The notes beneath the pieces were generated by a model, which was given only the letters and a program-made list of their open reading frames with translations, was not told the origin of the DNA and did not search any database. Shown one piece after another: positions 26,570-37,441 of a DNA stretch of 64,000 nucleotides. Source of the DNA: Stictocephala bisonia (lineage: Eukaryota; Arthropoda; Insecta; Hemiptera; Membracidae); NCBI GenBank assembly GCA_035578905.1, contig JAQJVL010000151.1, forward strand, positions 249,001-313,000, written 5' to 3'. Position numbers and translations under genes: made by a program. Every line of letters starts with the position of its first letter. Positions within the stretch are counted from its first letter, which is position 1.

Positions 26570-29500
26570 ATGGGGAAAGATGGAGCCCCGGGTGGGACAT
26601 GATGGGGCTATTGCTAGCAAAGTACACACAGATGCACTGATTCTGCATCTTCAACCATTCCTCCTGCACAGGTGCAGTGGCCCCACTTCTTACATTTCCA
26701 ACATTGCACCCACCCCTTAGTAGACTCTGAATATAAATACCCACAGTAAAGGCATTCAGCATCTGAATCTTCTTCTGATGAAGAGAAACGTGAGCGTTTT
26801 TGTTTCAAGTTTCGTTCATTAGTCCTAATATTTTCCCTCTTGTTCTGTTCTTTTAGTTAGACTGTCTAGTGGATGGCTTCTGCAAGTTAGTATTATTTTT
26901 CTTACCAGTAATGCACAAGTTCTTTTGTAATGCACAAATTTGTTTTTACTTGAGAAATTCTGCTCTAATTTTCTCTTAGCTCTTTTTTTAAGTTTCTTTT
27001 TCTTTTTTAACGTTTATTTCTTTATGGAGTTCATTTTTGTTGGGCGATTCAGTTAAAACTGCAGTCTTCCCATGCTTTCGAGTCCTATTTTCAAATCTAT
27101 ATTACTGCAACTGGGAGTTAGTACATTATCTTATGGCGTAGGCAATGTTGAATGAATTGAAAATTTGTTATTCCCTACACTGGAGGCAGCTTGCTGATGC
27201 AGCTGGTTAAAAACAATGATCAGCTAATGTGTTAAGGGCGTTTTGGGATATTGTAAAATTTAATGCCTTTTCGGAGGACCATCTAACGTCCGCGTTAGTA
27301 CAGCAAATGGTACAAAAGACGCAACCACGAACGATCACAGGGATATTCATTTTATATATAGAAATTAATGAAAAGAACCAACTGTAGCTTTAGAGGAGAT
27401 AGTGCATATCTTGGAGCGAAAAACTGAGAGGATGAGAGATGACCGTAGAGATGGATCCACCAGGCCTGGGATGTCGATGTTGTCTAGCGGTCAGTTTGGA
27501 GCACAACACAACACTATTTATAGTTAACACACTTTAGAACTTTGAATAAAATGCTGGGTAGATCGAGAGAAGAGAGAATGAGAAAAAACACGATCACTGG
27601 TTAATGAAATAGGAATTATACAGTGTAACAGAGGGTCACGGCAGTCGCGACGCGAGAACGTAGAGAACCATTCCGCGCAACATCATAAGTTCAACTGTTT
27701 TAATTTTAGGCAGAGGGGGAAGCGTGTTGACGGGGTTCACAACCCCGGTTACAAGGGTTAGACAATGTCACCTGATATTTGACTTTTGGCAAGTGCAAGT
27801 GCATAGAGGCCAGTAATCTTATTTAAATTTTAATATAGTAACAGGTGAATATGCTATGAGTATGTGAGTAACAATTTATGCTAAAGAGTTTATAAAAAAC
27901 AAACAAGAGGAAAAAACTATTAAATTACCTAATTATGAATTATAATTAACTATATGTACAGTATTTATTACTAAGTACGGAACATAATGATGTGTTTGTA
28001 GTCTCAGATGGTGCATAATCACTATCATTATACTATCATAAACACTGCTTGTTTGACATGCCAAGCGTCAGTCTTTTTACATCCATTAAGCAGTAGTCAT
28101 TGTTGCTGCTCTAATAAATGCATTTCCATTCAGTTTGGAGATCTGACACGTAGAAACAACCCGCCCTGGGTTTGACCTCAGCCACATTGCCACTTCCTGA
28201 TCGTAAAAGACACTAAGTGGTTTCATGAAACGTACGTTTAGCGGTGGGTGCAGTGGGGTGGGAAATATAGCAACATAACCCGGTTTTCTCTGGCATAATC
28301 GATCACTTCCCTGTTTTTGGTGTGAGTAAAATGACCATCCAGGAGTAGAAGAACAGTAGACTTTTTAGTAGCTCGGTGAAACTAAACAAGCTTTTTAAAC
28401 CAATTAAAAAATTTTTTGATTGCACCCAACTGCTAGTGTGATTCTCTGCCCAAGCACTAGGGGACAGTCATTCGCAGCTGACCATTGGCTCGGACTCCAG
28501 GGAATACAAACATAGGTGGAATGTATGACCCCGCAGCATTATAACAAACTTCTATTGTTACTGTGTTTCCTCTTTTAGCAGAAGTCAGTACGACAACTTG
28601 TTTTCTACCTTTGAGAGCTAAAATTCGATCTATGTTTAGGTATTACGGTGACCCCAGTTTCGTCACAGTTATATATTTTAGTAGCCGTAAATTGCGGTCT
28701 TTATCAAATCAAACAATGTTATCACAACTAGAATCTACAAATTCCGATGACAACCGCGTCAAGGTACTATCTACAATATTTACAAGATGACCAGACATTT
28801 CGCCCATACTGTGATGTGGCATCCTCAGTGGTTTCTCTGAGACGCCACATGATAATGTTATCACGTTTACTTTGTTGAATGCTGCTGCCCTAGCTGCACT
28901 TTTTGCTTCGTGTTTTCTTCGTATTACCTCATGATGACGGCGCTTAAACCCTTGTATCCAATATTTACGTGCAATTTGTTTTACGTTTGAAAAACTATGT
29001 TCTTTGCCTAGTTTTTCTGCCCATTTATATGCAAGTATCCTGAGGTCATAAGAGGTCAATCAAAATAATCTTTCTTTCATTTTAAGTATATAATTTACAA
29101 GAAGGGTTTCCTCTTTCACAGTAAGTTCTGGTTTTATTGGACCCAAACTTTGCGGCAAAATTGAGGAATAATTTTGTTTAGTGAACACAGTACCTGATGC
29201 AGGTACAGTAAATATTTCATTAGGCCTAGCATCTTATGACTGTATTCTGGCTATTTTTATTTTTCGTTCAAGTGTACTTTGAGACACTTCGAAAAAAACA
29301 GCAGCTCTCTTGTACTCCATTTCTCCCTTTAAAACAGAATCTATGAATTCTGGATCCCAACTGCCTCGGTTGGTCGTCCTCTTATAGTTCCGAAACATCA
29401 TGGTGGACCTGAAAACAAAAAAGTAATAATGTGGGGTAAGATGGGGTAGTCCCCCGTCTTGTCTCACCGACGCCATTTTAGGCATCTATCTTTCTTTGTG

Positions 29501-29830
29501 TTTAAGTCTACACTAGATACTGATATACCAGTTTGTTTTTTTTTAAAGTAGTACTTCAATTGTGTTACAATACATATATTAATAAAACAATCGTAGGTAC
29601 GTGCACTTGTCATCAAACAGCAGCGACTGAAATTCACTTCCAACACACACTTTTTCACAGAAAAAACTGTCTGCAGTCCAAACTATTGACTCAAAATGGC
29701 TGCCTCTTACAGCAAGTGTCCTTGGTTGCTGCCACTAGTTCTCACGTTTCCCGCTCGATTGCAGCATCTCATGGGCTAGAATTTCAAGGTACCCCATAAT
29801 GCGTCCCTACTCCGTCTTGCCTTTCCCTTC
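26570..29830 (-). mobile_element. pogo-like DNA transposon
   Basis: The minus-strand transposase remnant is bracketed by GC-richer, roughly inverted ends: ggggaaagatggagcccc...gatgggg at 26,572-26,608, and the inverse of ggcaagacggagtaggg...tatgggg at 29,793-29,822. The ends match only imperfectly and the TA target duplication was not pinned down, so boundaries are approximate. About 27.1-27.95 kb shows no transposase similarity and may contain an inserted sequence. Confidence 0.6.
26614..29401 (-). pseudogene. pogo-like transposase, decayed
   Basis: From 29,401 down: MMFRNYKRTTNRGSWDPEFI, a psq-type helix-turn-helix with QSTLERKI; then LTSYDLRILAYKWAEKLGKEH, WIQGFKRRH and SAARAAAFNKVNV, the second CENP-B-type DNA-binding half. 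The DDE core follows in pieces: IYNCDETGVTVIPKHRS (about 28,680), MFVFPGVRANGQLRMTVP (about 28,500) and LLLDGHFTHTKN (about 28,340). Near 27,070 comes HGKTAVLTESPNKNEL, and the C-terminal zinc finger ECLYCGYLYSES...CAGG ends at 26,614. Frame changes and stops occur throughout, for example just before SYDLR and after RMTVP, so it is inactive. Confidence 0.8.
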
Positions 29831-29839
29831 CCTAAAGCC

Positions 29840-30079
29840 TTTGAAAAGAACCATTTGTTGAACATTTCTTTAAATTTAAACATTAACAAAAAATGTGTTA
29901 AAATTTTACAATAAACAATTATTGTATTGTATTAAAATTTTACTGATTTTTAAATTTAATTTTGGCAGATTAATGTACCTATTTAGTTTGATGAAAATAT
30001 TAACCCTACAAATGGAAAAAAAATAATATAACATTGAACTAAAAAAATGGTTGACTAGAGAGTTTATTGGCTATATAAT
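29840..30079. other. No feature seen
   Basis: AT-rich spacer between the pogo end and the DUF7869-like exon remnant. Confidence 0.45.
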
Positions 30080-30084
30080 GTTTC

Positions 30085-30350
30085 CTACCTTGATAAACAG
30101 GACTTGGCAGTAAAAATTCTCCCTGAGGTAGCAGTATTCTTCTTGAGGTACTGATCCCGGTTGATTCACTACATTGCCATGCCAATGGCCATTGATCGTT
30201 AATTTATGCTGCATCATGGGAAAATGATTTATTGGTGCAGCTAATTTCCTTGATTAGCCTTGAGTTGAAAGAAAATTTCTTGAAATAAAGCCCATCTAAG
30301 TGCTCAGTCCAATTGCGTACTAAGTTCTGGTCAACGTTTACGGCAACAAG
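30085..30350 (-). pseudogene. DUF7869-like protein, distal half, interrupted by Polinton
   Basis: On the minus strand the frame ending at the Polinton target duplication continues as VDQNLVRNWTEHLDGLYFKK and RLIKEI to a stop near 30,201. A shifted frame then reads RILLPQGEFLLPSPVYQ, followed by gtagg, a possible splice donor. Together with the segment right of the Polinton this looks like the C-terminal part of a widespread insect mobile-element-type protein (DUF7869 in my recollection). A stop and a frame change show it is not functional. Confidence 0.5.
30345..30350. repeat. Polinton target-site duplication, left (AACAAG)
   Basis: AACAAG directly precedes the left terminus and recurs directly after the right terminus at 44,112-44,117. 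Six bases is the standard Polinton duplication length. Confidence 0.95.
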
Positions 30351-30984
30351 AGTAGTATATTTTGCCAGGTTTCAGGCTCACTTTTACCTTTGGACCCAAG
30401 ACTTTTCTGGCCTCTGATTGGTCGAGAGCGGTCACGTGACTTTTCCAAGATGGCGGCGCCCATTTCCCGCCAAATTTCCTAACCTCACTTTTCCTAACCT
30501 CAAATTTACCTCAAATTACCAAATTTCCCTCCAAATTCCCACATCATACTATATAAAATTCACTGTTAACCTTGTTATACTATATAAAATGCACTTTTTT
30601 TGTCCAATATGACGTCTTTTTCCATATTATACTATATAAAATTAACTTTTTTTGTCCAATATGGCGTCTTTCCCTCCCGCGCCTACTCACACCCCGTGGG
30701 AAAATTCCCTCACAAAATTCCCTCATCCAAGATGGCGTTCTTTATACTATATAAAATACACTATAATAAATGGCTAACGCGTCGTCTGCTTGTCGGTCGC
30801 GCATGCGCGCTGTTACTCTAATCATATATACACTATAACAAATTTAATATTCCATACACTATAATAAATGTAATACTCTATGTGGCTGACGTGATCACAG
30901 CGCCCCTAGCGGCAACGTCGATCGGAGCGGACCTGGCGGCATCAGCTGTGAGCGGGTGACGCATGCGCAGGGAATTGCTACTCT
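30351..30984 (+). repeat. Polinton left terminal inverted repeat (634 bp)
   Basis: Inverse of 43,572-44,111. The outer ~215 bp differ from the right copy at only two positions that I can see. It is about 94 bp longer than the right copy because of extra internal segments. The motif atactatataaaat occurs four times (30,546, 30,577, 30,629, 30,744), giving a row of TATA-like boxes. The inner part contains gcatgcgc words. Confidence 0.95.
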
Positions 30985-31281
30985 GTGGCAATATACACCA
31001 TAACAAACGCAATATTTCATGGCCGGGCTTTATCGCTGTTATCACATCACTTGACCTCTAAGGTTAGCATGTGGTTGATATGCACGTGGAGCGTCCATGC
31101 GGTGCTGATTAATGTAACACTGACCTCAAAGGTCAACTCGTGGCTGTTATCACATCTGCTTCCGTTACCACACAGGATGACGTAATCAGAGTTTCATGTC
31201 TGAATCTACACAGGATTACGTAATCGGATTTTCATGTCTGAACAGGCGCGTGACCTAATTGCCCTCTACCTCATCCATCCC

Positions 31282-31320
31282 TATATAAACGACCAACACA
31301 ATCAATTTTTCTCACTTCTG
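31282..31320 (+). promoter_or_regulatory. Putative TATA/initiator promoter of Polinton polymerase
   Basis: tatataaa at 31,282-31,289 is followed about 30 bp later by an initiator-like tcactt (31,312). This leaves a ~200-nt leader before the ATG at 31,519. Spacing is right for an insect core promoter. Confidence 0.55.
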
Positions 31321-31518
31321 CTCTTGCGCTCGTACTGATCAGACGTGTCTTCACTTTGCTCTTACTCGATATTAAATACAATTATTCTCATCATAAATAC
31401 TTTATTCTTTGTTCTCTGTACGGTATTTCAAAGTAAAAATCAATAATTTGAGCCCTTTGTTTTACTTTAATTTAATAATTAACTTTTAATTAATTTAAAG
31501 TAAATTTAATTGCCAAAG

Positions 31519-34500
31519 ATGGAATCCTTTGCCATTAACGATAACCTAGTCACCATTTCCCGCCAATTTGACACTTCCGACCCTGATCTCCTTAACGTAC
31601 TTACTAGTCATAAAAATAAAATCATGGTCGAAATAAATAAACACCTAAACAGGCTTGGGGGAGTAAAATGGTACATCGCGGTCCAAATTAAATTTTCCAA
31701 AATTGTTAACAACGAAGAAATCACAACAACACCTTTCTTTCACGGCAAAACTCGTCCTTTGCTACCTTTCTATTCTCTAGATGTACAATACTCTGAAGCT
31801 ACAGACAAAATTTTAGAAAGCGTGGCTAAGTGGGTAAGTCAAGGTAGTGGGTCGGTAATAGAAAATGTTTTACGACTCGATTTGTTTATTGTTAAATTTC
31901 AACCTTTGTACGCCTCTTCTTTCATACCCACCCCGAAAAAAATTTCTCACCCTACTAAGGGAATTGTAAATATTAAAAATGACGATAAAAAATGTTTCCT
32001 ATACTCTGTACTTGCCCAATTGTACCCTGACCAAAATAGACGAGTAAGTTATTACAAAAAACTTGAAAATACATTAAACATGTCTGGGATTAGCTATCCT
32101 GTCAAAATTAGCGATTTAGACAAATTTGAAAAACTGAACCCTGCTATCTCTGTAAATGTCTTTGGTTTTGAAAAAGACGAAATTTACCCCCTAAGAATAA
32201 CCAAAGAAAAATTTAGAGCTCACCACATCAACTTGTTACTACTGACCACTGACACAACTACTCACTACTGTCTCATTACTAACATGTCCCGACTTTTAGC
32301 TCACTTGACTAAATACGACCATGCATCACACTACTGTGACTACTGCCTACACAGATTTCGTACTAATGATGCACTTACTAACCACTTACCTTTGTGTTCA
32401 CCACATGGTGCACAAAAGACTAGACTTCCTACTGATGACGAAAAATACATGTCCTTCACAAATTACTCTCTAATTCATAAAGTCCCATTCACCATTTATT
32501 GTGACTTTGAGTCCTTTGTCGTTCCAATCGACACAGTACTGAACGACCCTACTACTTCACACACTACCAACACTGCCCATCACGTCCCCTCTGGCTTTTG
32601 TTACGTAATCATTGACAGTAATGGCAAACCCATAAAGCAACCTAAAGTCTATAGCGGCCCCGACGTTGTAGATACTTTTCTAAATTGTTTGATTGAGGAG
32701 TCTAAAGAGCTCTTACCAATTATTAAAAAGAATATTCCGATTAATATGTCTCCGCAAGTCAAAATTATTTTCCAAAATGCTACCACCTGTCACCTTTGTC
32801 AAAAACCTTTACACGGAGACAAAGTGGCCAACCATAATCATTTAACGGGTGAATTCTTGGGACCCGCCCACAATTCATGCAATCTAAATTATAAAGTTCC
32901 CAATCACATTCCTGTATTTTTCCATAACCTCAGAGGTTATGACTGCCACCACTTGATCCAAGGGTTAGGTAAATTCAAAAAAGAAAAACTGTCATGTATC
33001 GCTACAACCAGTGAGCGGTACATTTCAGTCACCCTTGAATCTTTACGATTTTTGGACTCACTCCAATTTCTTAACGCTTCTTTGGACACACTTGTGTCCA
33101 ACTTAGTTTCTGACGGGGCATCAAAATTCAAAATTTTAGGGCAGTGTATGACCAACACAGACTTACTACTATGAAAAGGTGTCTTTCCCTATACTTACAT
33201 GACAGACGAATCAAAATTTAACGATACTGAACTGCCTCCCAAGGAGGCGTTCTTCAATGACCTGACACAAACACATATTTCAGACGACGACTACTTACAC
33301 GCACAGACCGTATGGAATACTTTTGGTATGACCACTTTGAAACAATATCACGACTTGTACCTACTAACTGACGTGTTATTACTTGCAGACGTCTTTGAAA
33401 ATTTTAGGACGACCAGTATGACTTACTACGGTATTGACCCGTGTAACGTCTACTCTGCCCCCGGACTGGCATGGAATTCCATGTTAAAAATGACAGACAT
33501 ACGTCTTGAATTACTCACAGACATTGACCAACACCTGTTTGTCGAGTCTGGGATCCGGGGCGGTGTCTCCATGATACCCAATCGGTACGCCCAGGCCAAC
33601 AACCCTTACTTACCCAACTTTGACAACAAAAAACCCACCAACTACCTACTTTATCTTGACTGTAATAATTTTTACGGAACCAGTATGTCTGATAGACTCC
33701 CAGAGTCTAATTTTAAATGGATAGACCCGCAAGACATTGACATTACAAAAGTACCCGACGACTCCGATACCGGTTACATTTTAGAAGTTGACTTACACTA
33801 ACCTGACCACTTACATGACTTACATTCTGACTTTCCACTGGCCCCCGAACGAAAAGTAGTGACAGACGACATGCTTTCCCCCTACTGTAAGGACCTACTT
33901 CATGAACTCGACTACAAACCTCCAAAGACTGAAAAACTACTAACTACACTGTGTGACAAAACCAAGTACGTTGTACACTACAAGACTCTAAAACTTTACT
34001 TACAACTTGGACTTGTACTGACCAAAATTCACAGAGCTCTAAGTTTTGAACAGTCTGCCTGGTTAGCCCCATTTATTAATTTTAATACAGAGAAAAGAAA
34101 AGAAGCGAAAAATAACTTTGAAAAAGATTTTTTTAAATTAATGAACAACGCTACGTACGGGAAATCATTGGAAAATGTAAGATCTAGGATAGACTTTAAA
34201 CTTGTAAATAACGAAAAACAATTGGTCAAATGGACAGCTAGTCCCAGACTTAAAACATTTTTCGCGTACAATAAAGATATCGCGGGATTGGCTTTGAAAA
34301 AACAAACGATCTTTTTAAACAGACCCATTTATGTTGGATTTACAGTATTAGAAATTTCAAAATTAATAATGTACAACTTTCACTACAACTGGGCAATTAC
34401 AAAGTATGGGAAGAACATAAAACTTTGTATGACTGACACAGACTCACTATTCTACAACGTATATACTCCCGAAGTTTACACAGATATGAAAAATGAATTA

Positions 34501-34966
34501 TACCTTTTTGACACGTCCGACTATCCACCTAGCCACCCATGCTACAGTGTAGAAAACAAAAATGCGTTAGGAAAATTTAAAGATGAACTAAACTCAAATC
34601 CGGCTAGGGAAATAATTGGCTTGAGAGCGAAATGCTACTCCGTTCTAAATTCTAATCTAGAGGACAAGAAGGTAGCCAAAGGCGTCCCCCGAGTCGCGAT
34701 AAAAAAAACAATTGAAACACGAAATGTACAAAGACTGTTTGCTTAATCATTTGACAAAAACAACATCCGCTCTAAACATCCGCAGTGAAAAACATAACAT
34801 TTACACACAACACATTTCAAAATTATCACTTTCCCCCTTTGACGACAAACGCTACATTTTGGAAAACAGCATTGATACTTTGGTCTACGGTCACCAATTA
34901 ATTAACAAAAAACGAGCTTTAGAATACGACCATGATTACACAACTAAAAAACCAAAACTAAAATAA
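31519..34966 (+). pseudogene. Polinton protein-primed family B DNA polymerase (broken)
   Basis: The polymerase replicates the element using a terminal protein as primer. The first ATG is 31,519 (MESFAINDN); the open frame nine bases earlier begins with TTG. Visible in order: a zinc-knuckle-like CDYCLHRF...HLPLC (about residue 272), exonuclease motif YCDFES (about 328), an endonuclease-VII-like CHLCQKPL...NHNHLTG...HNSCNLNYK (423-459), exonuclease HNLRGYDCHH (about 470), then polymerase motifs A (YLDCNNFYG, 33,652), B (NNATYGKSLENVRSR, 34,144) and C (MTDTDSLFY, 34,429). Breaks: in-frame TGA at 33,172-33,174, in-frame TAA at 33,799-33,801, and a frameshift near the A8 run at about 34,702, after which the tail (MYKDCLL...SPFDDKRYIL) continues in another frame to 34,966. 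Confidence 0.93.
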
Positions 34967-35637
34967 AAACGTACCTTACAAAATAAAAATTTATAAAAGC
35001 AAACTCATCTTGACGTAAGTCGTTTTAGCCCTACTCCATCCACTCCATGACTGTCCACCACTCCCTCCCCACCACATCCATCCTTATCGCACTAATGGCA
35101 TCGATCCCACTACATCGGAACTTTGTAAAACCTTTAACAACCTTTTCGAAATTAATCAATTAATCCTTCCAAAATCAATTCAACAATACTCTCCAAACTG
35201 TAGGTTTATTAATGACCTACCTTTAATTCAATTTGCAATTTGAAATAATTAGCTGAATTTTACATCTAACAGTGCCTGTACCTTTCGAGCAACTATATGA
35301 ATGTGGCTTTGGGGCGTAAAAACCCGTATCCAAAAGCGAATGTGGCTCTGGGGCGTAAAAACCCGTATCCAAAAGCGAATGTGGCTCTGGGGCGTAAAAA
35401 CCCGTATCCAAAAGCGAATGTGGCTCTGGGGCGTAAAAACCCGTATCCAAAAGCGAATGTGTGTTGCTCGTTAGGTAAGTAAGGCTTTACAATTGGCAGG
35501 GAGGCAGTAAACTTTATTTCTATAATTTTTATGGTCGACTGCCACCGGCCACCGTATAGAGCGAGGTAGGGGCTCTATACACCAAAAAAATCCAAATAAA
35601 TTGTTTAACATTACTTGAATCCTTCCATTCTTCCACT
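34967..35637. other. Polinton spacer between polymerase and integrase
   Basis: Noncoding in appearance. It holds a possible TATA box (ttataaaag, 34,991) and the 39-bp repeat described separately. In front of the integrase, aaataaat (about 35,595) and tccattc (35,624) have TATA/initiator-like spacing of about 30 bp. Confidence 0.5.
35299..35461. repeat. 39-bp tandem repeat, 4 copies plus partial
   Basis: Units begin gaatgtggct at 35,299, 35,338, 35,377 and 35,416, with a 7-base partial copy after. Only one base differs (ctt versus ctc in copy 1). The period is 13 codons, so both strands stay open, but there is no sign of a real protein around it. Confidence 0.95.
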
Positions 35638-36567
35638 ATGAGTGTAAGAGAGCAGATAGCAAGGGAGCTACATGCTCCAGTTAGAAAAAAATTCCCTACT
35701 AGACCTGTAGAAGTTAAGGGAATACAAGACTTATTCCAAGCTGACTTGGTCGAAATGATACCTTATTCTAAACAAAACCAAGGGTACAAGTACATCTTAA
35801 CAATAATAAACCGTTTTAGCAAATACGCCTTTGCTGTCCCATTAAAAGATAAGACTGGTCCAGAAATCGTTAAAGCCATAACACCCGTATTAAAGTCCAA
35901 TAAAATGAAACGTTTACAAACAGATGCGGGTAAAGAATTCTACAACGTAGGATTCACAAAGCTAATGAAAAAATATGGTATAAACCATTACTCGAGCTAC
36001 AGTGATAAGAAGGCGTCCATCGTAGAGCGGTTCAACCGTAGCCTTAAATCATTAATGTGGCGAAAGTTCACGGAGCAAGGTAAGTATCAATGGGTCAAGA
36101 TACTACCTTCTTTGTTGGAAGAATACAACACAAGAAAACATAAAACTATTGGCATGGCTCCAAGTCATGTGAACAAAAGAAACGAAAACATAGTCAGAAA
36201 AAACATTAATAAAAATAGACGAAAATACAAGAAAGTGGATAAAAAGGTCCGTTTTAAAGTAGGCGACAAGGTGAAGATAAGTAAGTATAAAAAAGTCTTT
36301 GACAAAGGATGCCTACCCAACTGGACTAACGAGATATTTACTGTGTACAAAGTCCAAACTACTATTCCTACAACCTACCTCCTCAAAGACCATACTGGTG
36401 ACGTCATCAAAGGAAGTTTCTACGAAAAAGAGCTACAAAAATCCAAAACAGATGATGTATACCTGGTTGAAAAAGTACTTAGAAAAAAAGGAAACAAAGT
36501 ATTAGTTAAATGGGCAGGATACGACGTTAAACACAATACATGGGTGAACAAGAAAGACTTGGTATAA
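35638..36567 (+). CDS. Polinton integrase with C-terminal chromodomain
   Basis: Intact 309-residue protein from ATG 35,638. It is a retroviral/Ty3-type integrase that inserts the element and makes the 6-bp duplication. The catalytic triad is visible: D36 (QADLVEM), D96 (LQTDAGKEF) and E130 (SIVERFNR). An SH3-like basic region follows (FKVGDKVKISKYKK, about 245). The end is a chromodomain (VYLVEKVL, VKWAGYD, NTWV, about 272-309), which in related integrases steers insertion through histone marks. No HHCC zinc finger is seen at the N-terminus; the ELHAPVRKKFP start is usual for arthropod Polintons in my recollection. Its stop codon lies inside the TATA box of the next gene. It is the least decayed large gene here. 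Confidence 0.93.
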   Translation: MSVREQIARELHAPVRKKFPTRPVEVKGIQDLFQADLVEMIPYSKQNQGYKYILTIINRFSKYAFAVPLKDKTGPEIVKAITPVLKSNKMKRLQTDAGKEFYNVGFTKLMKKYGINHYSSYSDKKASIVERFNRSLKSLMWRKFTEQGKYQWVKILPSLLEEYNTRKHKTIGMAPSHVNKRNENIVRKNINKNRRKYKKVDKKVRFKVGDKVKISKYKKVFDKGCLPNWTNEIFTVYKVQTTIPTTYLLKDHTGDVIKGSFYEKELQKSKTDDVYLVEKVLRKKGNKVLVKWAGYDVKHNTWVNKKDLV

Positions 36568-36600
36568 ATAAAGGCTTCCCTTATACTTTCATTCATAACT
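36563..36600 (+). promoter_or_regulatory. TATA/initiator of the packaging ATPase gene
   Basis: tataaata at 36,563-36,570 contains the integrase stop codon TAA (36,565-36,567). An initiator-like ttcattc lies at about 36,588, and the first well-placed ATG is 36,606. Confidence 0.6.
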
Positions 36601-36605
36601 CAACA

Positions 36606-37385
36606 ATGCGTGTTATTGAACAGGACACAAAGCTACCTGTCGAAAACTTTGACATGTACACTATACACACGGGTTTTGACATTAAACACGGACCATTATT
36701 TCCATCCACTATAAGGTGCGACACAAAGCTACCTGTCGAAAACTTTGACATGTACACTATACACACGGGTAGTGACATTAAACACGGACCATTATTTCCA
36801 TCCACTATAAGGTGCATAGTGGCTGGACCTAGTAATTGTGGTAAAACGAACGTTGTTTTCAACATGTTGTTCGATCCAAACGGATTAAGGTTCGAAAATG
36901 TTTACTTTTTCTCAAAGTCCCTATATCAACCCAAGTATCAATTTTTAAAAAGTGTTTTACCCAAGGAAATTGGATACTTTATATTTGATGAAATTACTAA
37001 AGTCTTACCTCCTAAAGAAGCTAAAAATAATTCCATTACGATTTTTGACGACATTGCGTGCGAAAAACACGATAATATACGCAACTACTTTACCATGAGC
37101 CGACATAATAACATTGATTGTTTTTATATAGGACAAACCTACAGTAGGATACCCAAACAGTTGGTGAGAGATAATACAAACTTGATTATTTTATTCAAAC
37201 AGGACGAAACAAATCTCAAACATGTTTACAATGATCATGTAAATACGGACATGACTTTTGAACAGTTTCGAGAAATGTGCGCTTTAGCTTGGAAAGATAA
37301 GTACAGTTTTTTCTGTATTAGTAAGGACTGTGAATTGGATAAAGGGAGATACAGAGTTAGCTTTGACAAGTTTCTAGTCTTGTAA
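36606..37385 (+). CDS. Polinton A32-like DNA-packaging ATPase
   Basis: A FtsK/HerA-type ATPase related to poxvirus A32, expected to pump element DNA into capsids. I choose ATG 36,606 (MRVIEQ), just after the initiator, over the in-frame ATG at 36,540 inside the integrase gene. Walker A is GPSNCGKTN and Walker B is SITIFDDI. Further conserved-looking blocks are NYFTMSRH, IGQTYSRIP and NLIILFKQDE. The frame is intact to 37,385. Odd feature: a 96-bp segment before Walker A is tandemly duplicated in frame (36,624-36,719 and 36,720-36,815), repeating 32 residues starting DTKLPVENFDMY, with one changed pair of bases. Whether the duplicated protein folds is unknown. Confidence 0.9.
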   Translation: MRVIEQDTKLPVENFDMYTIHTGFDIKHGPLFPSTIRCDTKLPVENFDMYTIHTGSDIKHGPLFPSTIRCIVAGPSNCGKTNVVFNMLFDPNGLRFENVYFFSKSLYQPKYQFLKSVLPKEIGYFIFDEITKVLPPKEAKNNSITIFDDIACEKHDNIRNYFTMSRHNNIDCFYIGQTYSRIPKQLVRDNTNLIILFKQDETNLKHVYNDHVNTDMTFEQFREMCALAWKDKYSFFCISKDCELDKGRYRVSFDKFLVL

Positions 37386-37420
37386 TATAAATACGACCTA
37401 CTTTAATTTTCAACAACAGT
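37386..37420 (+). promoter_or_regulatory. TATA/initiator-like site abutting ATPase stop
   Basis: tataaata at 37,386-37,393 begins on the base after the ATPase stop codon. Possible start sites are ttcaac or acagtt, about 25-30 bp downstream. Confidence 0.5.
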
Positions 37421-37441
37421 TAGCGACAAGCCTCTGTGTGA

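Noticed and set aside
36540..36605. ATPase start at ATG 36,540
   Set aside because: It lies inside the integrase gene and upstream of the TATA/initiator pair; ATG 36,606 fits better.
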